A stretch of DNA of 64,000 nt from Cardiocondyla obscurior. Lineage: Eukaryota; Arthropoda; Insecta; Hymenoptera; Formicidae. The position numbers were made by a program, and so were the translations under genes. The notes under the pieces were generated by a model. That model searched no databases. It saw nothing but the letters and a program-made list of their open reading frames with translations, and was not told where the DNA came from. Where the stretch lies: contig NC_091865.1 in the NCBI RefSeq assembly GCF_019399895.1, positions 935,001-999,000 on the forward strand. Direction: 5' to 3'. Within the stretch, counting starts at the first letter, position 1. Each line of letters begins with the position of its first letter. Of this stretch, positions 1 through 12,426 are shown in pieces.

Positions 1-16
1 AATAATTTTTTATTAG

Positions 17-899
17 CGCTACATGGCCTCAAGGTGTGAGACGTTTAGCTCAATCATATATGAGTAATCCAATTCAAGTATGTGTTGGATCACTTGATTT
101 AGCAGCTGTTCATTCTGTAACACAGAAGATTTATATAATTAATGAAGACGAGAAAATCGATATGGTTGGTAGCACTGAAGACATTCTGAAAAGTTTTTAG
201 ACAATTTTTTAATTGTATTATTAATATTTCTAGATGCATCAGTTTATCCAAGAAATGGACCCCACTGACAAGGTGATAGTATTTTTTGGTAAAAAATCCA
301 AAGTAGACGATATCTCTAGCGATCTGGCATTATCAAATATTGATTGTCAGAGTATTCACGGCGATAGAGAACAAGCAGATAGAGAGCAAGCTTTAGAAGA
401 TTTAAAAGCTGGAACAGTTCCGATTCTTCTCGCGACTGACGTGGCGAGTCGAGGAATTGATATTGAAGACATTACGTGAGTCATATGAAAATATTTTACA
501 TTATTTGGGGTATAATATCGGTACATTTTTTTCTCGTTTTAGGCACGTGTTAAATTTTGATTTTCCGCGGGATATAGAAGAATACGTTCACAGAGTCGGT
601 CGCACTGGACGCGCAGGTCGAACAGGCGAGAGTATTACTTTTATGACGAGGCAGGATTGGCATCATGCCAAAGGACTGATTAACATTCTAGAAGAAGCAA
701 ATCAAGTTAATATATACACAATATTTTTACTTTTTCTTAAACTTTCTAAAGAATTAATTAATATTTTTTATTTTAGGAAGTACCTGAAGAAGTATACAAA
801 ATGGCTGAAAGATACGAGGTATGGAAAAAGAAAAAAGACATAGATCAATCTGCATTTGGAAGAGGCAACAGATATAACGGTAGAGGTTATCGTACTTAA
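17..899 (+). CDS. DDX43: DDX43-like DEAD-box RNA helicase, 3' part
   Basis: C-terminal half of an ATP-dependent RNA helicase; the gene begins left of the window. Exons read as 17-164, 234-475, 543-705 and 777-899, all in phase, ending in a TAA. Visible helicase motifs are the end of motif III (SATWP), HGDREQ, ATDVASRGID (motif V) and HRVGRTGRAGRTG (motif VI). The order and wording, including GVRRLAQSY, NFDFPRDIEEYVHR and the tail PEEVYKMAERY, match DDX43 (HAGE) better than Vasa or DDX5. The short tail ends in a Gly/Arg-rich stretch (GRGNRYNGRGYRT), suited to RNA binding. DDX43 proteins act in germline RNA metabolism, and the silkworm one releases RNA from a PIWI protein. The donor at 164/165 is weaker than the others but keeps the frame and the family sequence. 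Confidence 0.88.
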
Positions 900-2092
900 A
901 ACAATAATTATTAATGTTAAGTATTAAATAACATTTCGTTCAATATAATCAACACTAAAAAAATATCAGTACAAATTTAGTACATTGTGATATGTTTCAT
1001 CCGTGCAATTACGGAAAAATTACCTAAGAAATTAATAGTATTCTTTTTTTTTTTATTGCCAAAGTTAATTAATTAGTTTAATGTCTTATTAAAGTATAAA
1101 TATATCGTTAAACAAGTTAAATACATCGCTTGCATGTATACAATTAATAATAAAATACATATATGTATTTAATAATACTTGCTTTTGTTTTCGTTAAAAG
1201 AAATTAAATATAATTTTGTACTAAAAAGTTTATTAAATACAATATTAGTATGTTTAAAAGTTTTGTTTTTATCTTTATTTCTAACCTACTCTCTTGTTAT
1301 TAAAAAAAATATTAATGATTAAATAATATTTAACGCTCAATTACGATTAAATAAGAACGGTAATTTAATCATAAATTCCATGGTTAAATGCAAGAGTTAT
1401 GTAAAAAGCAACTTCCACATTTACATATTCGTTAAAAAATATTGCTTGTATTTTTTTATTAATAAAATTAACAAAATTAAATTAATTTTATAAATAATTA
1501 TAATTCATTAATATTTATTAATATATATTATATTATTATAATTAAATTAATTTTTCATTAGTTTTGCTTGGATTAATTTTTTTACTCAACACAAACCATT
1601 ATAAATATATAACACATTTTGTTTTACAATAATCTGCTGTTAAATATATTGGTCATGAGTCCGACAATACAGAAGTGAGCAAAATAAATATATAATCAGA
1701 ATTACAATGTGTTTATTTTGAAAACAGTATTAATAACTTTACTGTTATAAATAAAATATTTTAATTTAATTTTGTACATTAATATTTAATTCTATCTTAG
1801 ATTTATATCCTTGGTTACATTTAATTTAAAAGAAAGATCTTGTTAGACTTAAATCTGTACAGTGAAACGTAACAATTTAAACTAAAAAGAGTATTAAATT
1901 ACTGTTACAATTAATTTATAAAAGTAAAGAAACCCATCAACTTTTGTTATATGTATTGAACTTCTAATAAAAGTTTCAGAAAAATATGTAACTATAAAAT
2001 ACGATAAAATAAGATATATAATGTTAATATTTTGCTAAGTAAAAATAAGTCAAAATACTAAAAAATGATTATTGGAGTGTAATATTGTGAAT
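900..2092. other. AT-rich intergenic stretch between convergent 3' ends
   Basis: The helicase (+) and the acetyltransferase (-) converge here. The stretch is very AT-rich with many short A and T runs, as expected for 3' UTRs and spacer. I see no ORF with coding character, no repeat unit and no RNA gene. Confidence 0.6.
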
Positions 2093-5064
2093 TTAGTTGT
2101 ATACCTTGAAATTTTTTGTCTTTGTATATTTTTCAGCAAAAATCTTACCACTTGGAGTCGGTACTGAAAACGCTATATCGTCTAATGACATTACATAACC
2201 GTAAAAAAAATTGGCTCTGAAAAATAAAAATAAAATAGTCTAAATAATGCACGTTTTTTAAAAATAGTTTATGTATTTTAACAATTTACCTTAAGGTATC
2301 AACGAGTTTAGTAGCTATACCCTGTCTGCGATGGCTCATCGCGGTCCAGACGACATTTACACCGCACTTTGTAGGCGTATTCTCGACAGTACAACAATTA
2401 AGGTCGATTAATTCGGGAATCATACGGAACGCTTTTTCAAGATGTTCCGCCACTAACACTCCGAGAACGTTTTTCTCACGTACATACAAGTAAATCTACA
2501 AGATTTATTTTTTCTTTATCAAACTGTTACTTTAATTTATTATTTCATTATTTTTTTATTTATTATTTATTTTATTTATTATATTAATTAAATTTTATTA
2601 TACAATTATACAAGACGGACAATATGCACGTAAGAAAGCTTTTATACTCACCTTTTTAGTTTGATAATCGGAAATATTCATATCTGACAATCCCAAATCT
2701 CTATCTACAACAGCCAAAATCTCCAGCACTTTTTTCCAGTGTTGTTTGGAATCACGCGGTTCGATTAAAATTATTTTGCTAGATGTAAAAGGATCCTCTA
2801 ATATAATACGCTCGTTCTTCCATCCCTAAAATCATCATGTAATAAAAATATTTAAATAATTACAATAACATGCTATTAATTTTGTAGATATTAAACCAGT
2901 GCACCTGAAATTTTAGAATTCGTATACTATTGTGATAATTCAAGTGAGCATTTTCATCTTCAGCATTACCCACTTCATACACAACGTTACATTCCAAACA
3001 TTGAATAGCGCCGAAACGTTTCTGACCAGCATCTAACACATATTGATCATCTGCACCACCACCTTTCGTGGATAACTGCCACTTCATATTTTTCGATGTT
3101 TTTTTAGAGTTAACATTACTTGTCTCTCTAAAAAAAAAAAAACAAAAAACAAATTAAAGTATAGATTTTATATTAAGATAGATTTAAAGTAAAATTTTCC
3201 GTAAAAACACGATTAAAAAAAAGCAAGCAGATATAATTTAGTGTAAGTTAAAATTTTCTAAATAAAATCGGATTTGTAATTAAAAAACATACTCAAAAAT
3301 ATTATCAGATACAGAATATCCTTTTCTGAACAAAGGAAAATAACTTTTTTCGCCATCCTTGTTGCCAATTTCTTTTTCGGCATCATTATTGTTATTCGTG
3401 CTGTCGAGTGAAAGATTTTCAAAATTATTCAAAGGAGTAATGTCTTTAATATTCATTGTCGAAGTCATGTTAGTAAGTTCAGTAGCTGGAGACATAATCG
3501 TGTCTTTCGGTAACATCGTCGTCGATGCTAACGGAGAAAATGCGTTTGCAATCTGAGTCAGCGGTGCCATTGTATCGTATTCGTCATTTTCCCAGTCATC
3601 TTTCAAAGTTTTCAAAAGATCTGCAACTTTATCTTGCTCCAACATAGCTTCGATCTCTGGCTCGTCGACGGTCAGATCGGTGGTATCCAGAGTGTCTTCT
3701 ACAACTTTCGAGTATTGCTTATGTGCATTCGCGGATGGGGTATGCTTCAGATTTTCTTTCAACGCAATTTTACCATCCGTGACTTTCAATTTAATATTTT
3801 TATTTACCGTCACGGTGGCGGGACGATTTAATCTAATGGTTTTATTGGTTTTAAAGAATCGCTTAGTTTCGTCGACCATCGGTGTAAGGGGTCTCTCCAC
3901 AATTGCATTTGCTTCCATCGGCTGAGCTTCTTCTACAGATAAATTTTTATCTAAGACAGCAGTTTTTTGCTGCTCTTCCTTTTTTACGATCTCCACATTT
4001 ACCTTAGGTTTTGGCTTTTTAATGTTATGGTACACGCCAGCATTTATTTTACCAAATCTCTGCTTTTTTGCCATTAATGAACGTCTGCCATTATTATATG
4101 ATGGCAAACTTTGCCTCCTTTTAATGTTGCTGTGCAACGGTAAACTTTGTCGTCTTTTAATGTCGCTGTTCCTCAAATCGTCGAAAGGTCGCTCAAACTT
4201 TATACTGCCGCTGTAAAACGTCTTCGTGCTTAATGAAAAATCGTTCAGGCTGTTACGCTCGTTTTTCTTCTCTTGAAATAACGATGCTCTTGCTTTCGAC
4301 ACAAAACCATCATCCCCTTTGAATAATTTCGTTGGTCGTGTTGCTACGTGATCGCGCGCACATCTTTTCAACACGTTTTCTTTCTGCTCGGGTGAGAAAC
4401 TCTCGTTTGTTTCGACCGCGCTGAAAGATTTTCGTCTGTGCACCTTCGGCAGTGGAACAGTTTTACTGATAGAATTTAGCGGCGTTATCTGTTTGATCAC
4501 GGGAGATCTTATCTTTCGAGGTGTGTCTGTGATATTTTCATTTTGTATCTCTGTCGCAAAATTCCGCGGAGGCGTTTCCGGTACTATTTCGTCATTGTTT
4601 TCCGTTCTCATTTTCGTCAAACGTTGCGGTGTTGATGGATCTATTAATTTATCCGGCGTGGATGGCAATGATTTTGGGGAGTTACTCTTCACAAATTTAC
4701 ACCTTGGTGAGTATCTGGCAGCTCTGGTGACTTTTTTAAGTGATCTAAAAGGAGACATACAGTCCTCAGAAGTGAATCTTAAACGATCCCAGGATGTGTT
4801 GACAGCAGACTTTTCAGGTGTAGCAAATGGAGAGACAAATTCTCTGCCTGGGGAACTAAGATAGCTGGCACTTGAACTCTGATCTGAGAGAGCCAGAGGT
4901 GACATAGGTCCCAAATCTGATTCATCTTCCAAGGACTTGTCCTCTCTAACTTGCTTTGAATCATGAGAGATACTTTTCTTATCAGACTTGTCACTGGATG
5001 ATGCAAAAAGGCACTTCTGTGCACGTCGCGGTGTGCAAAGTAGCTTCCCTTGACAACTGTCCAT
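2093..5064 (-). CDS. eco: ESCO/Eco1-type cohesin N-acetyltransferase
   Basis: Acetylates the SMC3 subunit of cohesin in the nucleus during S phase to establish sister-chromatid cohesion (family knowledge). Exons on the minus strand are 5064-3293, 3127-2905, 2825-2652, 2495-2290 and 2216-2093, giving 832 residues. The ATG at 5064 gives MDSCQGKLLCTPRRAQ. Residues 1-590 are a low-complexity basic, Ser-rich tail typical of ESCO N-termini. A C2H2-like finger follows (C634, C637, H652, H656) inside the family signature DAGQKRFGAIQC and HLNYHN. The acetyltransferase domain fills the last ~110 residues, with the acetyl-CoA loop HRRQGIATKLVDTLR and the C-terminal FSVPTPSGKIFAEKY. Oddity: the tail repeats IKRRQSLP twice and then GRRSL, three RRxS-type sites in about 30 residues. 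It shares the 1.2-kb spacer upstream with the divergent ADAM17 gene. Confidence 0.92.
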
Positions 5065-6264
5065 TATCAAACAATTCTTTAACGTTGCAATCTAAACAAA
5101 AATAATTTAATATGGCTTGGGCCAACGTGAATTAATTTAATCGATTGATTAATTTTCAGAGTTGCAATTAATGTTTTATAAAATTAATATATTTTTTACA
5201 TCATTATTATGTTCGGCAGCTGCAACCTTGAAAGTTAATCGACCGATTAAATTAATTTACGCTGATAAAATCGCGTCTGTAAGCGTTAAAATGTCAAAAG
5301 GCCAAGTTGAATCAATGATATTAACAATAGATCGAGATTATTGAATTCTAATTTAAAAATATAAATAATTGAAATATTTTAAGAATTAACATTAAACATG
5401 TATTACTGTTATTTACAAGATTAACGTAATAAGACGCATAAATAACGAGAAAAAAAATTAATCTATGAGTATCAAACCGTTCGCAAGCAAGACTAACCTA
5501 GATCTGAGCCGGTAAATTTGGATAAGCGATTTCGTAGACCACGTCGAGGATCGTCGACGATAGATAAAGAGAGGTTCAAGATACAAATCTTCCGCACTGA
5601 TATCTTCCAGAATAACTGCAAATCAACGTACTTTTCACACAGATCTTTCCAACATCTGAATGCTCACCCACTAAGAGAAGCGCGGGAAAACAACTGAGAA
5701 ACTTGCGTGATGCTTTGCCCACTTCGCTGTAACAATTGCGCAATGCGTTATCGCGCATCACATTTGTGCACTTGCTTCCACACAGGACAGTAAAGCTTTC
5801 GACCAATCGCGTTACATGATTTGGTCGTCTTTCTCTATCTATGAGTTCAACTACTAACAGCTGCAAATGGCTACAAAGGAACAAGTCTAGGAGTAACATA
5901 ACCTTAATTCAGGCGTATACATGACGATCATGTTATCTATAAATAAAATAATTTGAACATTAGGAGTATACAATATCACAAAAAGAGGAGTTTGTGCTGA
6001 ATATTATATATTAATGAATGCACAGTAAACAAGGAATGAGGGGAAAAAAAAGTGAACATGACGAACGTAATTAGTAAAATAATGTCTAATTTGTTATCTG
6101 ACTCTGCGTTTTTCACGTACGTTATTACATTATAATTCGTTTTTTTTAAGACACATTGTGTTTGAAGTAGTTACAGAATTGTGTTACGGCGTCGCGGATT
6201 ATTTTAAACAGTGAGATCGTAAAAAAATAAGAATAAATTTACTCACATCTACTACTTCCCACCA
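5065..6264. promoter_or_regulatory. Shared upstream region of two divergent genes
   Basis: This 1.2 kb separates the starts of the acetyltransferase (-) and ADAM17 (+) genes, so it must hold both promoters and 5' UTRs. No TATA box is convincing. The block 5570-5900 is richer in GC than its flanks and carries a 107-codon minus-strand open frame without recognisable similarity. I treat it as UTR or promoter. Confidence 0.4.
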
Positions 6265-9200
6265 ATGGAGAAACAAAACACTCTATTTATCTACTGTGCC
6301 TTTCTTGTTCTTCAGAGTACTTGTAAGTTGAAATCTTAATTTAGACTGTCATTTTTTAACTTGGCTGATTTGCTATTAGCATAATAAAAATTCACAAAAT
6401 ATTGTTTGACAGATGGACTTAACAGGAATTTAAACTATTATGAAACAATTCACAGTACTCACTTTCAACATAGGATCATTAAAAGAGGCATTCATCATAG
6501 TTATCATCCATATAATAAAATAAGTGAATTAGAGTTCTATTCACATGGACGGTAAGATATGTGGTTACTTAAATTATAAAAGAAAATTGTAAAAATGTGT
6601 TAATAATTATTTCTTTGTTTTTTTTTTTTTTTTTCCAGCCATTTTCGATTAATTTTAACACCTAGAAGAGAAGTCATACATTCTAACTTTAAGGCTTATG
6701 AAGTTAATGCAGATGGAAAGGAGAAAACTGTACATTTAGGTAATATTGAATTCAACAAAATAGAAAAATTCAGATTATTATATTTTGTACTGTTGTTTTG
6801 TAGATCATGATAATTTTTATCACGGCCGAGTATTTGGAGAAGTTGAGTCTCATGCTCAAATGCACATTGATAATGGTATTGTGACAGGTAGTGTAACAAT
6901 TGCAAATGAGACCTTTCATATTGAAGTAAGTGTACTCACAAAATATATATAATAATAACAAATGTGTATTGTTTTACTTGAGATATTTTGTTGTATTCTT
7001 ATCAGACCTGTAAAAATAAAAACTATTTTTTACATATCCTTATTATTTATTATTCTATTATGTATTCATTAATTATTATAAAATAATTGTAATTTGTATT
7101 TTAGCCATCTTGGAGGCATCTTTCTCATTTAGATAATCAAACAATGATTATTTATAAATCCTCTGATGTTAAACTCAGTTGGGAACATTACCAAAATGGA
7201 GAAGGTCATACACATGGAACACCCAAGACCTGTGGTTATGTCAAGGAAGATTTAAGTATGATTTTAATATAAAAACAATTTTTTACAATTTTTTATGCTT
7301 TATGATAATGTCTGAAACATAATAATGTTTACTTTTTACTACAGATTACACATTAAGCGATGATTCCGAAGAGATCTATGCAGATATGGACAGTAGTAAT
7401 AGTAGTAATAATAGCAGAGTAAAAAGGCAAACTGAAACTTATGAATATACCCCAACAAAAACGAGGTGTCCGTTACTATTGGTCGCTGATTATCGATTTT
7501 ATCAGGAAATGGGCGCTAGCAATACAAAAAATACAATTAATTATTTGGTATATAAATATAAATTCACAATCACTTAATTGTAGATATACTGATCTGTAAT
7601 TGTAATAATAATATTAATTTGCAGATAAGTTTAATCGATAGAGTGCATAAAATTTACAACGACACTTTGTGGCAAGAACATCAAGAGGAAGACGGTTTCA
7701 AGGGCATGGGTTTTGTTATCAAAAAGATTGTCGTTCACAGTGAGCCGACACGCGTGAGAGGCGGTGAAACACATTATAACATGGTTCGCGAAAAATGGGA
7801 CGTTCGTACATTGCTTGAGGTAACTATACACAATTTATAAATAATCGCAACTTATTTAAATTTAATCCTATTAACTTTGTTAAAAATAATTGAGATTGTT
7901 ATATCGTTTTTCGATTGCATTAATGTAGGTATTCAGTCGGGAATATAGCCATAAGGATTTCTGCTTAGCTCATTTATTTACTGATCTTAAATTTGAGGGT
8001 GGTATTCTCGGATTGGCCTATGTAGGCTCTCCTCGTAGAAATTCGGTAGGCGGTATCTGTACACCAGGTATACACTAAATGATTGTTTTGCATACTATCT
8101 TGCACATGTTACTTTAAAATTATACAATAAAATATATTTGCGTAAATATAGGATTTCTTATAATTCAGTTTGCATTCTCTTACAGAGTATTTTAAAAATG
8201 GATATACATTGTATCTGAACTCAGGACTAAGCTCCAGCAGAAATCATTATGGACAGAGAGTAATTACACGAGAAGCCGATTTGGTTACGGCACACGAATT
8301 TGGTCACAATTGGGGGTCCGAGCATGATCCAGATATTTCAGTAAGTTACGATTCGGGAATTGCTATAATACTGCGAGCTATTCTAATATTAAAATTTAAT
8401 TATATTACTAAGTAATAAATATTATAAAGAAAATAATTAAAAGTAACATAAAAAAAAACATTAGCTCGTTTCTACAAGTAATATTATTACGCAAATATTT
8501 TAATTAATTAATTAATTTTTTATTCTAATTTTTAAAACTAGAAGAATTTAATTTTCTATCATTATTACAGGAATGCAGTCCGAGTGCAAGCCAAGGTGGA
8601 TCTTATTTAATGTATACTTATAGCGTTAGTGGCTACGATGTAAATAATAAGGTAAAAAACGCGTTTCATGCTATAATTTTGACTGTTAATCGTATGAGTT
8701 TATGTACAAGTTCTTAAAGTTTGTTTTTCTTGTAGAGATTTTCTCCGTGCAGTTTGCGATCTATTAGGAAAGTTCTACAAGCGAAATCTGGACGCTGTTT
8801 TTCAGAGCCGGAGGAATCGTTTTGTGGTAATTTAAGAGTGGAGGGCGACGAAGAATGTGATGCAGGTCTTTTAGGAACAGAAGACAATGATTCATGTTGT
8901 GATAAAAATTGCAAGCTTCGAAAAATTATAAACAGTTCTCAGCAAGCAGCAGTTTGCAGGTAAACCGCTTTTGAAATTTATATATACATTTCTTTTTTAA
9001 TATTTTTACAATTAAAATAGATTTACAATTTACAATTAAAATAGATTAAAACAGAAAATAAATTTACAAATAAAATATTAATATGAGCTTGATTACACTT
9101 GGTTTATTTTCGACAGCGATAAAAATTCTCCTTGCTGTCAGAACTGTATATACATGCCTGCGGGCGTAAAATGCCGCGACGCGCAATACGCCACTTGTGA

Positions 9201-9925
9201 ACAAGAATCACGTTGCACCGGAGCGTCTAGCGAATGCCCAAGATCTCCGCCTATGAAGGACGGTACCGCTTGTCTCGAACGCGGTCAATGTCGTCTAGGC
9301 AAATGCGTACCGTACTGCGAGACTCAAAATTTGCAAAGCTGCATGTGCGATACTAGTACGTATTTTATTTTAAACTTTATATATCGCACAAGTGTAAACG
9401 GAAATTAAGACTATTGTATTTTATTAATTTTAGTTGCCGACGCGTGTAAAAGATGCTGTAGAATGAGCCTGAACGAAACGTGCTTTCCGATAGACCCGCA
9501 AGATATTTTACCCGACGGAACACCATGCATTCAAGGATTTTGCAACAAAGTGAGATATACGAACAATAATAAAAATTAAGACAACGTATGCCAATATTAC
9601 ATGGATATTTTTTTAGGGTGTATGTGAGAAAACGATTCAAGACGTGGTGGAACGATTCTGGGATATTATCGAAGACATCAATATCAATAAAGTAATGCGT
9701 TTTCTGAAAGATAACATAGTCGGGGCTGTGATAATTACTACAGCCATTGTATGGATACCAGCGAGTTGTGTAATTAGTTACATTGATCATCGACGTGTTA
9801 AAGACAGTGAAAAGAAGTGGCGGTGGAAAAATACAGACGAGCTCATTCACCCGGACGAGCCGAGACAAGTTATTTACGTTGGCGGTCAACGACAAAGAAT
9901 GCAGCATGTCGTGCATCAATCGTGA
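6265..9925 (+). CDS. Tace: ADAM17/TACE membrane metalloprotease
   Basis: Type I membrane zinc protease that sheds ectodomains of surface proteins. Fourteen exons: 6265-6322, 6413-6551, 6639-6739, 6804-6925, 7105-7255, 7345-7547, 7625-7819, 7929-8067, 8186-8340, 8571-8651, 8736-8959, 9117-9355, 9434-9549 and 9617-9925, giving 743 residues. In order: signal peptide ([19 protein letters not shown]), prodomain with a cysteine switch PKTCGY (C183), furin site RVKR (215-218), catalytic domain with [11 protein letters not shown] (406-416, all three zinc histidines and the catalytic glutamate present) and a disintegrin/Cys-rich region. A membrane-proximal helix ([10 protein letters not shown]) and one transmembrane segment (about 675-697) follow. 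ERFWD and DNIVG link it to ADAM17 rather than ADAM10/Kuzbanian. The cytoplasmic tail is short, about 47 residues, against well over 100 in vertebrate ADAM17. Confidence 0.95.
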
Positions 9926-10310
9926 ATTTAAAATTTACGTAACATATCTTTATTTCGATATCTAGTCAAATTTATGTATACAGTTATATACCTCTTTAAA
10001 ACGATAAAATATTGTAAATAGCTTTTATTTCTACGTTATAAGTAAATTATGTAAGATTTTGAACAAATTTTATAGTTGAGTGAACATTATAATTAATTAA
10101 TACATTCATATAACCCAAAAAAGTTATACTATAATTATTTAGGAATCAGATGTACAAAATTTTCCACTAAAATAATTAAAAAACATAAAAAATGTAAACT
10201 AACTCTGCAGAAAAACTGATACCCTGGGGTATTATAATTGAGTAATCCATGGGTCGACGTGTTATCGGTTCAGAAAACCCGATTATAAATTACGAAAAAA
10301 AAAAATGCCA
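9926..10310. other. 3' flank of ADAM17
   Basis: AT-rich 3' UTR and spacer before the palindromic array. A short symmetric stretch, ACCCTGGGGTA, lies near 10223. Nothing else is recognisable. Confidence 0.4.
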
Positions 10311-10315
10311 CTTAC

Positions 10316-11230
10316 CCAACAGCGGAGTTGTCGAGATACTGGTGACTGTAACATAAAAAAAATATTAATGTAGACAGGCTGATATTTAAATCAATGTTAG
10401 GGTAAAGCTTTATTTTTTACAGATTTTCTAAAAAAGAAAAAAATTTATATTTACCTATAAGTTGCTCCGCTGGTGCAGGATGCCCTTCCTGAGCCTGCTC
10501 CTCCTCTCAGATGGGACGTGTCGAGTCATCCTTCCGCGCCGCGCACTGGTCACTCGCGAACCCCGACCGTGAATTTACTATCGCGAATTTTACCGAACAT
10601 TGTCGCGCGTTATTTTATGGTACGCCTGAAAAAAGAAAATCCTGAAAATAAAAACAAGTTATTGGCTTACCAATCTGCATACAGCGGAGTTGTGGAATTC
10701 TGCCGGTGGCTGAAACAAAAAAAGAAATATATTATTGTAGACATGCTGGTATTTAAATCAATGTAAAGGTAAAGTTTTATTTTTTACAGATTTTCTAAAA
10801 AAGAAAAAAATTTATATTTACCTATAAGTTGCTCCGCCGATGCAGGATGCCCGTCCCAGGCCTGCTCTTCCTCTCAGATGGGACGTGACGAGCCATCCTT
10901 CCGCGCACAGGAAACTCGCGAACGCAATTCCGTAAAAAAAAAATCGTAAAAAACGCCCGAAAATTAGCGGCACACGCGAAACGACCGACGAACTGGCTGC
11001 GGTTCGTATTATCATTAATCGGCGTTCGGTACTTTAATGTCTTACTAAACGATGCGCAGCAGCGGAGATCCTCTTGATCTGTAACAGAGGAATGACAAAA
11101 TTATATCATAGATTCGGAATGTAATTCGGAATATAATTCGGAAGAAAAGCTTAGTACTTACCCCTGGGTTGCTCCGCTGGTGCAGGATACCCTTCCTGGG
11201 CCTCCTCCTCCTCTCAGGTAGCACGTGTCG
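10316..11230 (-). repeat. Left arm of an imperfect palindrome of exon-like modules
   Basis: Read on the minus strand, the arm alternates two kinds of related modules, each preceded by a polypyrimidine-AG and followed by a GTAAx donor. Short A modules lie at 11078-11046, 10709-10671 and 10345-10316. Longer B modules end at 11162, 10822 and 10455. B modules share a core around GAGGAGCAGG, GGGCATCCTGCA and GGAGCAAC. The A2 and A1 modules share CACAACTCCGCTGT-like sequence. The intron-like spacers before B1 and B2 are also near-identical (about 10380-10455 and 10745-10820), so B plus spacer was duplicated as a unit of about 365 bp. The inverted counterpart lies at 12427-13085. Conceptual joins such as B2-A2 stay open, but no known protein emerges. 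Confidence 0.7.
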
Positions 11231-11456
11231 AGTCTTCCTTCCGCGCACTGGACACTCCCGAGATAGTCCACGGACATCCCGACCGTCAAATCCTCGAACT
11301 CGACATGAGAAACGACGTAAAGCGAAGGCTGAGATCACGTACAGATGCCTCGACATCTTCGTTTCGAACTCTCCGCGTGACCGCGTGTTCTCTCGTACGC
11401 AGTAGGAACACGAGGCACGTAGTCCGTTGCGAGCTTCTAGATCAGACGATCGATGG

Positions 11457-11512
11457 AGCGCTGTGATTGGTCGGCACGCTAGGGACTTTACGCAACGACC
11501 AATCACAGCGCT
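11457..11512. repeat. 17-bp perfect inverted repeat (hairpin)
   Basis: Arms 11457-11473 and 11496-11512 are exact reverse complements (AGCGCTGTGATTGGTCG), separated by 22 bases. Each arm contains an ATTGG/CCAAT box. The hairpin sits near the left edge of the palindrome centre and could be a terminal repeat remnant, a paired CCAAT promoter element, or a cruciform site. Confidence 0.8.
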
Positions 11513-11620
11513 TCATAAATCGCCTGATTGCGAGCTCGAAACAGACTACGAAAATCATTTTACTACACATAAACAAATATGCCGGTCACAAGGTGAGCAC
11601 CGGTTTTCGCGACGGATATC

Positions 11621-11970
11621 GAGGTATCTACGTGTTGTTCTCTCGCGGTTTATCGTCGCGTACCTACGTCTCGTCTTGCTCTAAGGGCCCTACGAACCTA
11701 AGTGTCGTGCACGGGACGTTCGCCGTTGTCCATTCACCGACACTCGACCGGTCTCCTACGTCGCGGCCGAGACTTCCGTCCCGTTCCGAGCGAGTATTGA
11801 GGCATCCGCGTGATGTTCTCTCGCGGTATATCGTCGCGTACGTGCGTCTCGTCTTGCTCCAAGGGCCCTACGAACCGAAGTGTCGTGCACGGGACATTCG
11901 CCGTTGTCCATCCACCGACACTCGACCGGTCTCCTTTGTCGCGTCCGAGACTTCCGTCCCGTTCCGAGTG
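11621..11970. repeat. Tandem duplication of a 178-bp unit
   Basis: Unit 1 is 11621-11798 and unit 2 begins at 11799 and fades after 11970. The two align without gaps over about 170 bases with scattered substitutions, sharing GTCTCGTCTTGCTC, AAGGGCCCTACGAACC and GACTTCCGTCCCGTTCCGAG. The period is not a multiple of three, so the open frames that cross it change frame between copies. That argues against a protein repeat. The block is GC-rich compared with the surrounding DNA. Confidence 0.85.
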
Positions 11971-12426
11971 TGGGACTTTTGAGGAACTCCAGGAAGACGT
12001 TTCACATCGCGGCCCCGTCTCGTTCGCCGCTTGCCGGAAGTTCGTGACGTTCATTCCGCCGACGAGGATCAATCGAAGGATCAAGGTGATTCCGGAACCT
12101 CGCTACGTCGAAGCCAGCTTCTCGTGTCAAGATCGAGAACGACTCGAGTGAGGACCCCGATAAAGGTAAGCAAAGCCACGAATATCGAGAACATACATTT
12201 ATAACGAATAATCGTTCGTCGCGCTTCTTAATTTTTATCGTAAAAATGGGTATAGGCGCGGGGTGCGCGGGGAGTAACGGGGGACGGTACGAGCTAGCTG
12301 TGCTAGCGTTGGAGTGTGCGTCCGGTCACCCGAGACCAAAACACGCTCACGGCAACATGTAGATAATACGCCCTCAACAATATATTGAACAGAACTGAGT
12401 AATAATTGTAATTTTTGTGTTCCAGA

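Noticed and set aside
5576..5899. 107-codon minus-strand open frame in the divergent promoter
   Set aside because: No known similarity, lies between two divergent gene starts, and its length is expected in a GC-richer block. Left as promoter/UTR.
11467..12151. Overlapping open frames of 171 and 113 codons across the 178-bp duplication
   Set aside because: The unit length is not divisible by three, the frame shifts between copies and changes are mostly non-silent, so it is a base-composition effect.
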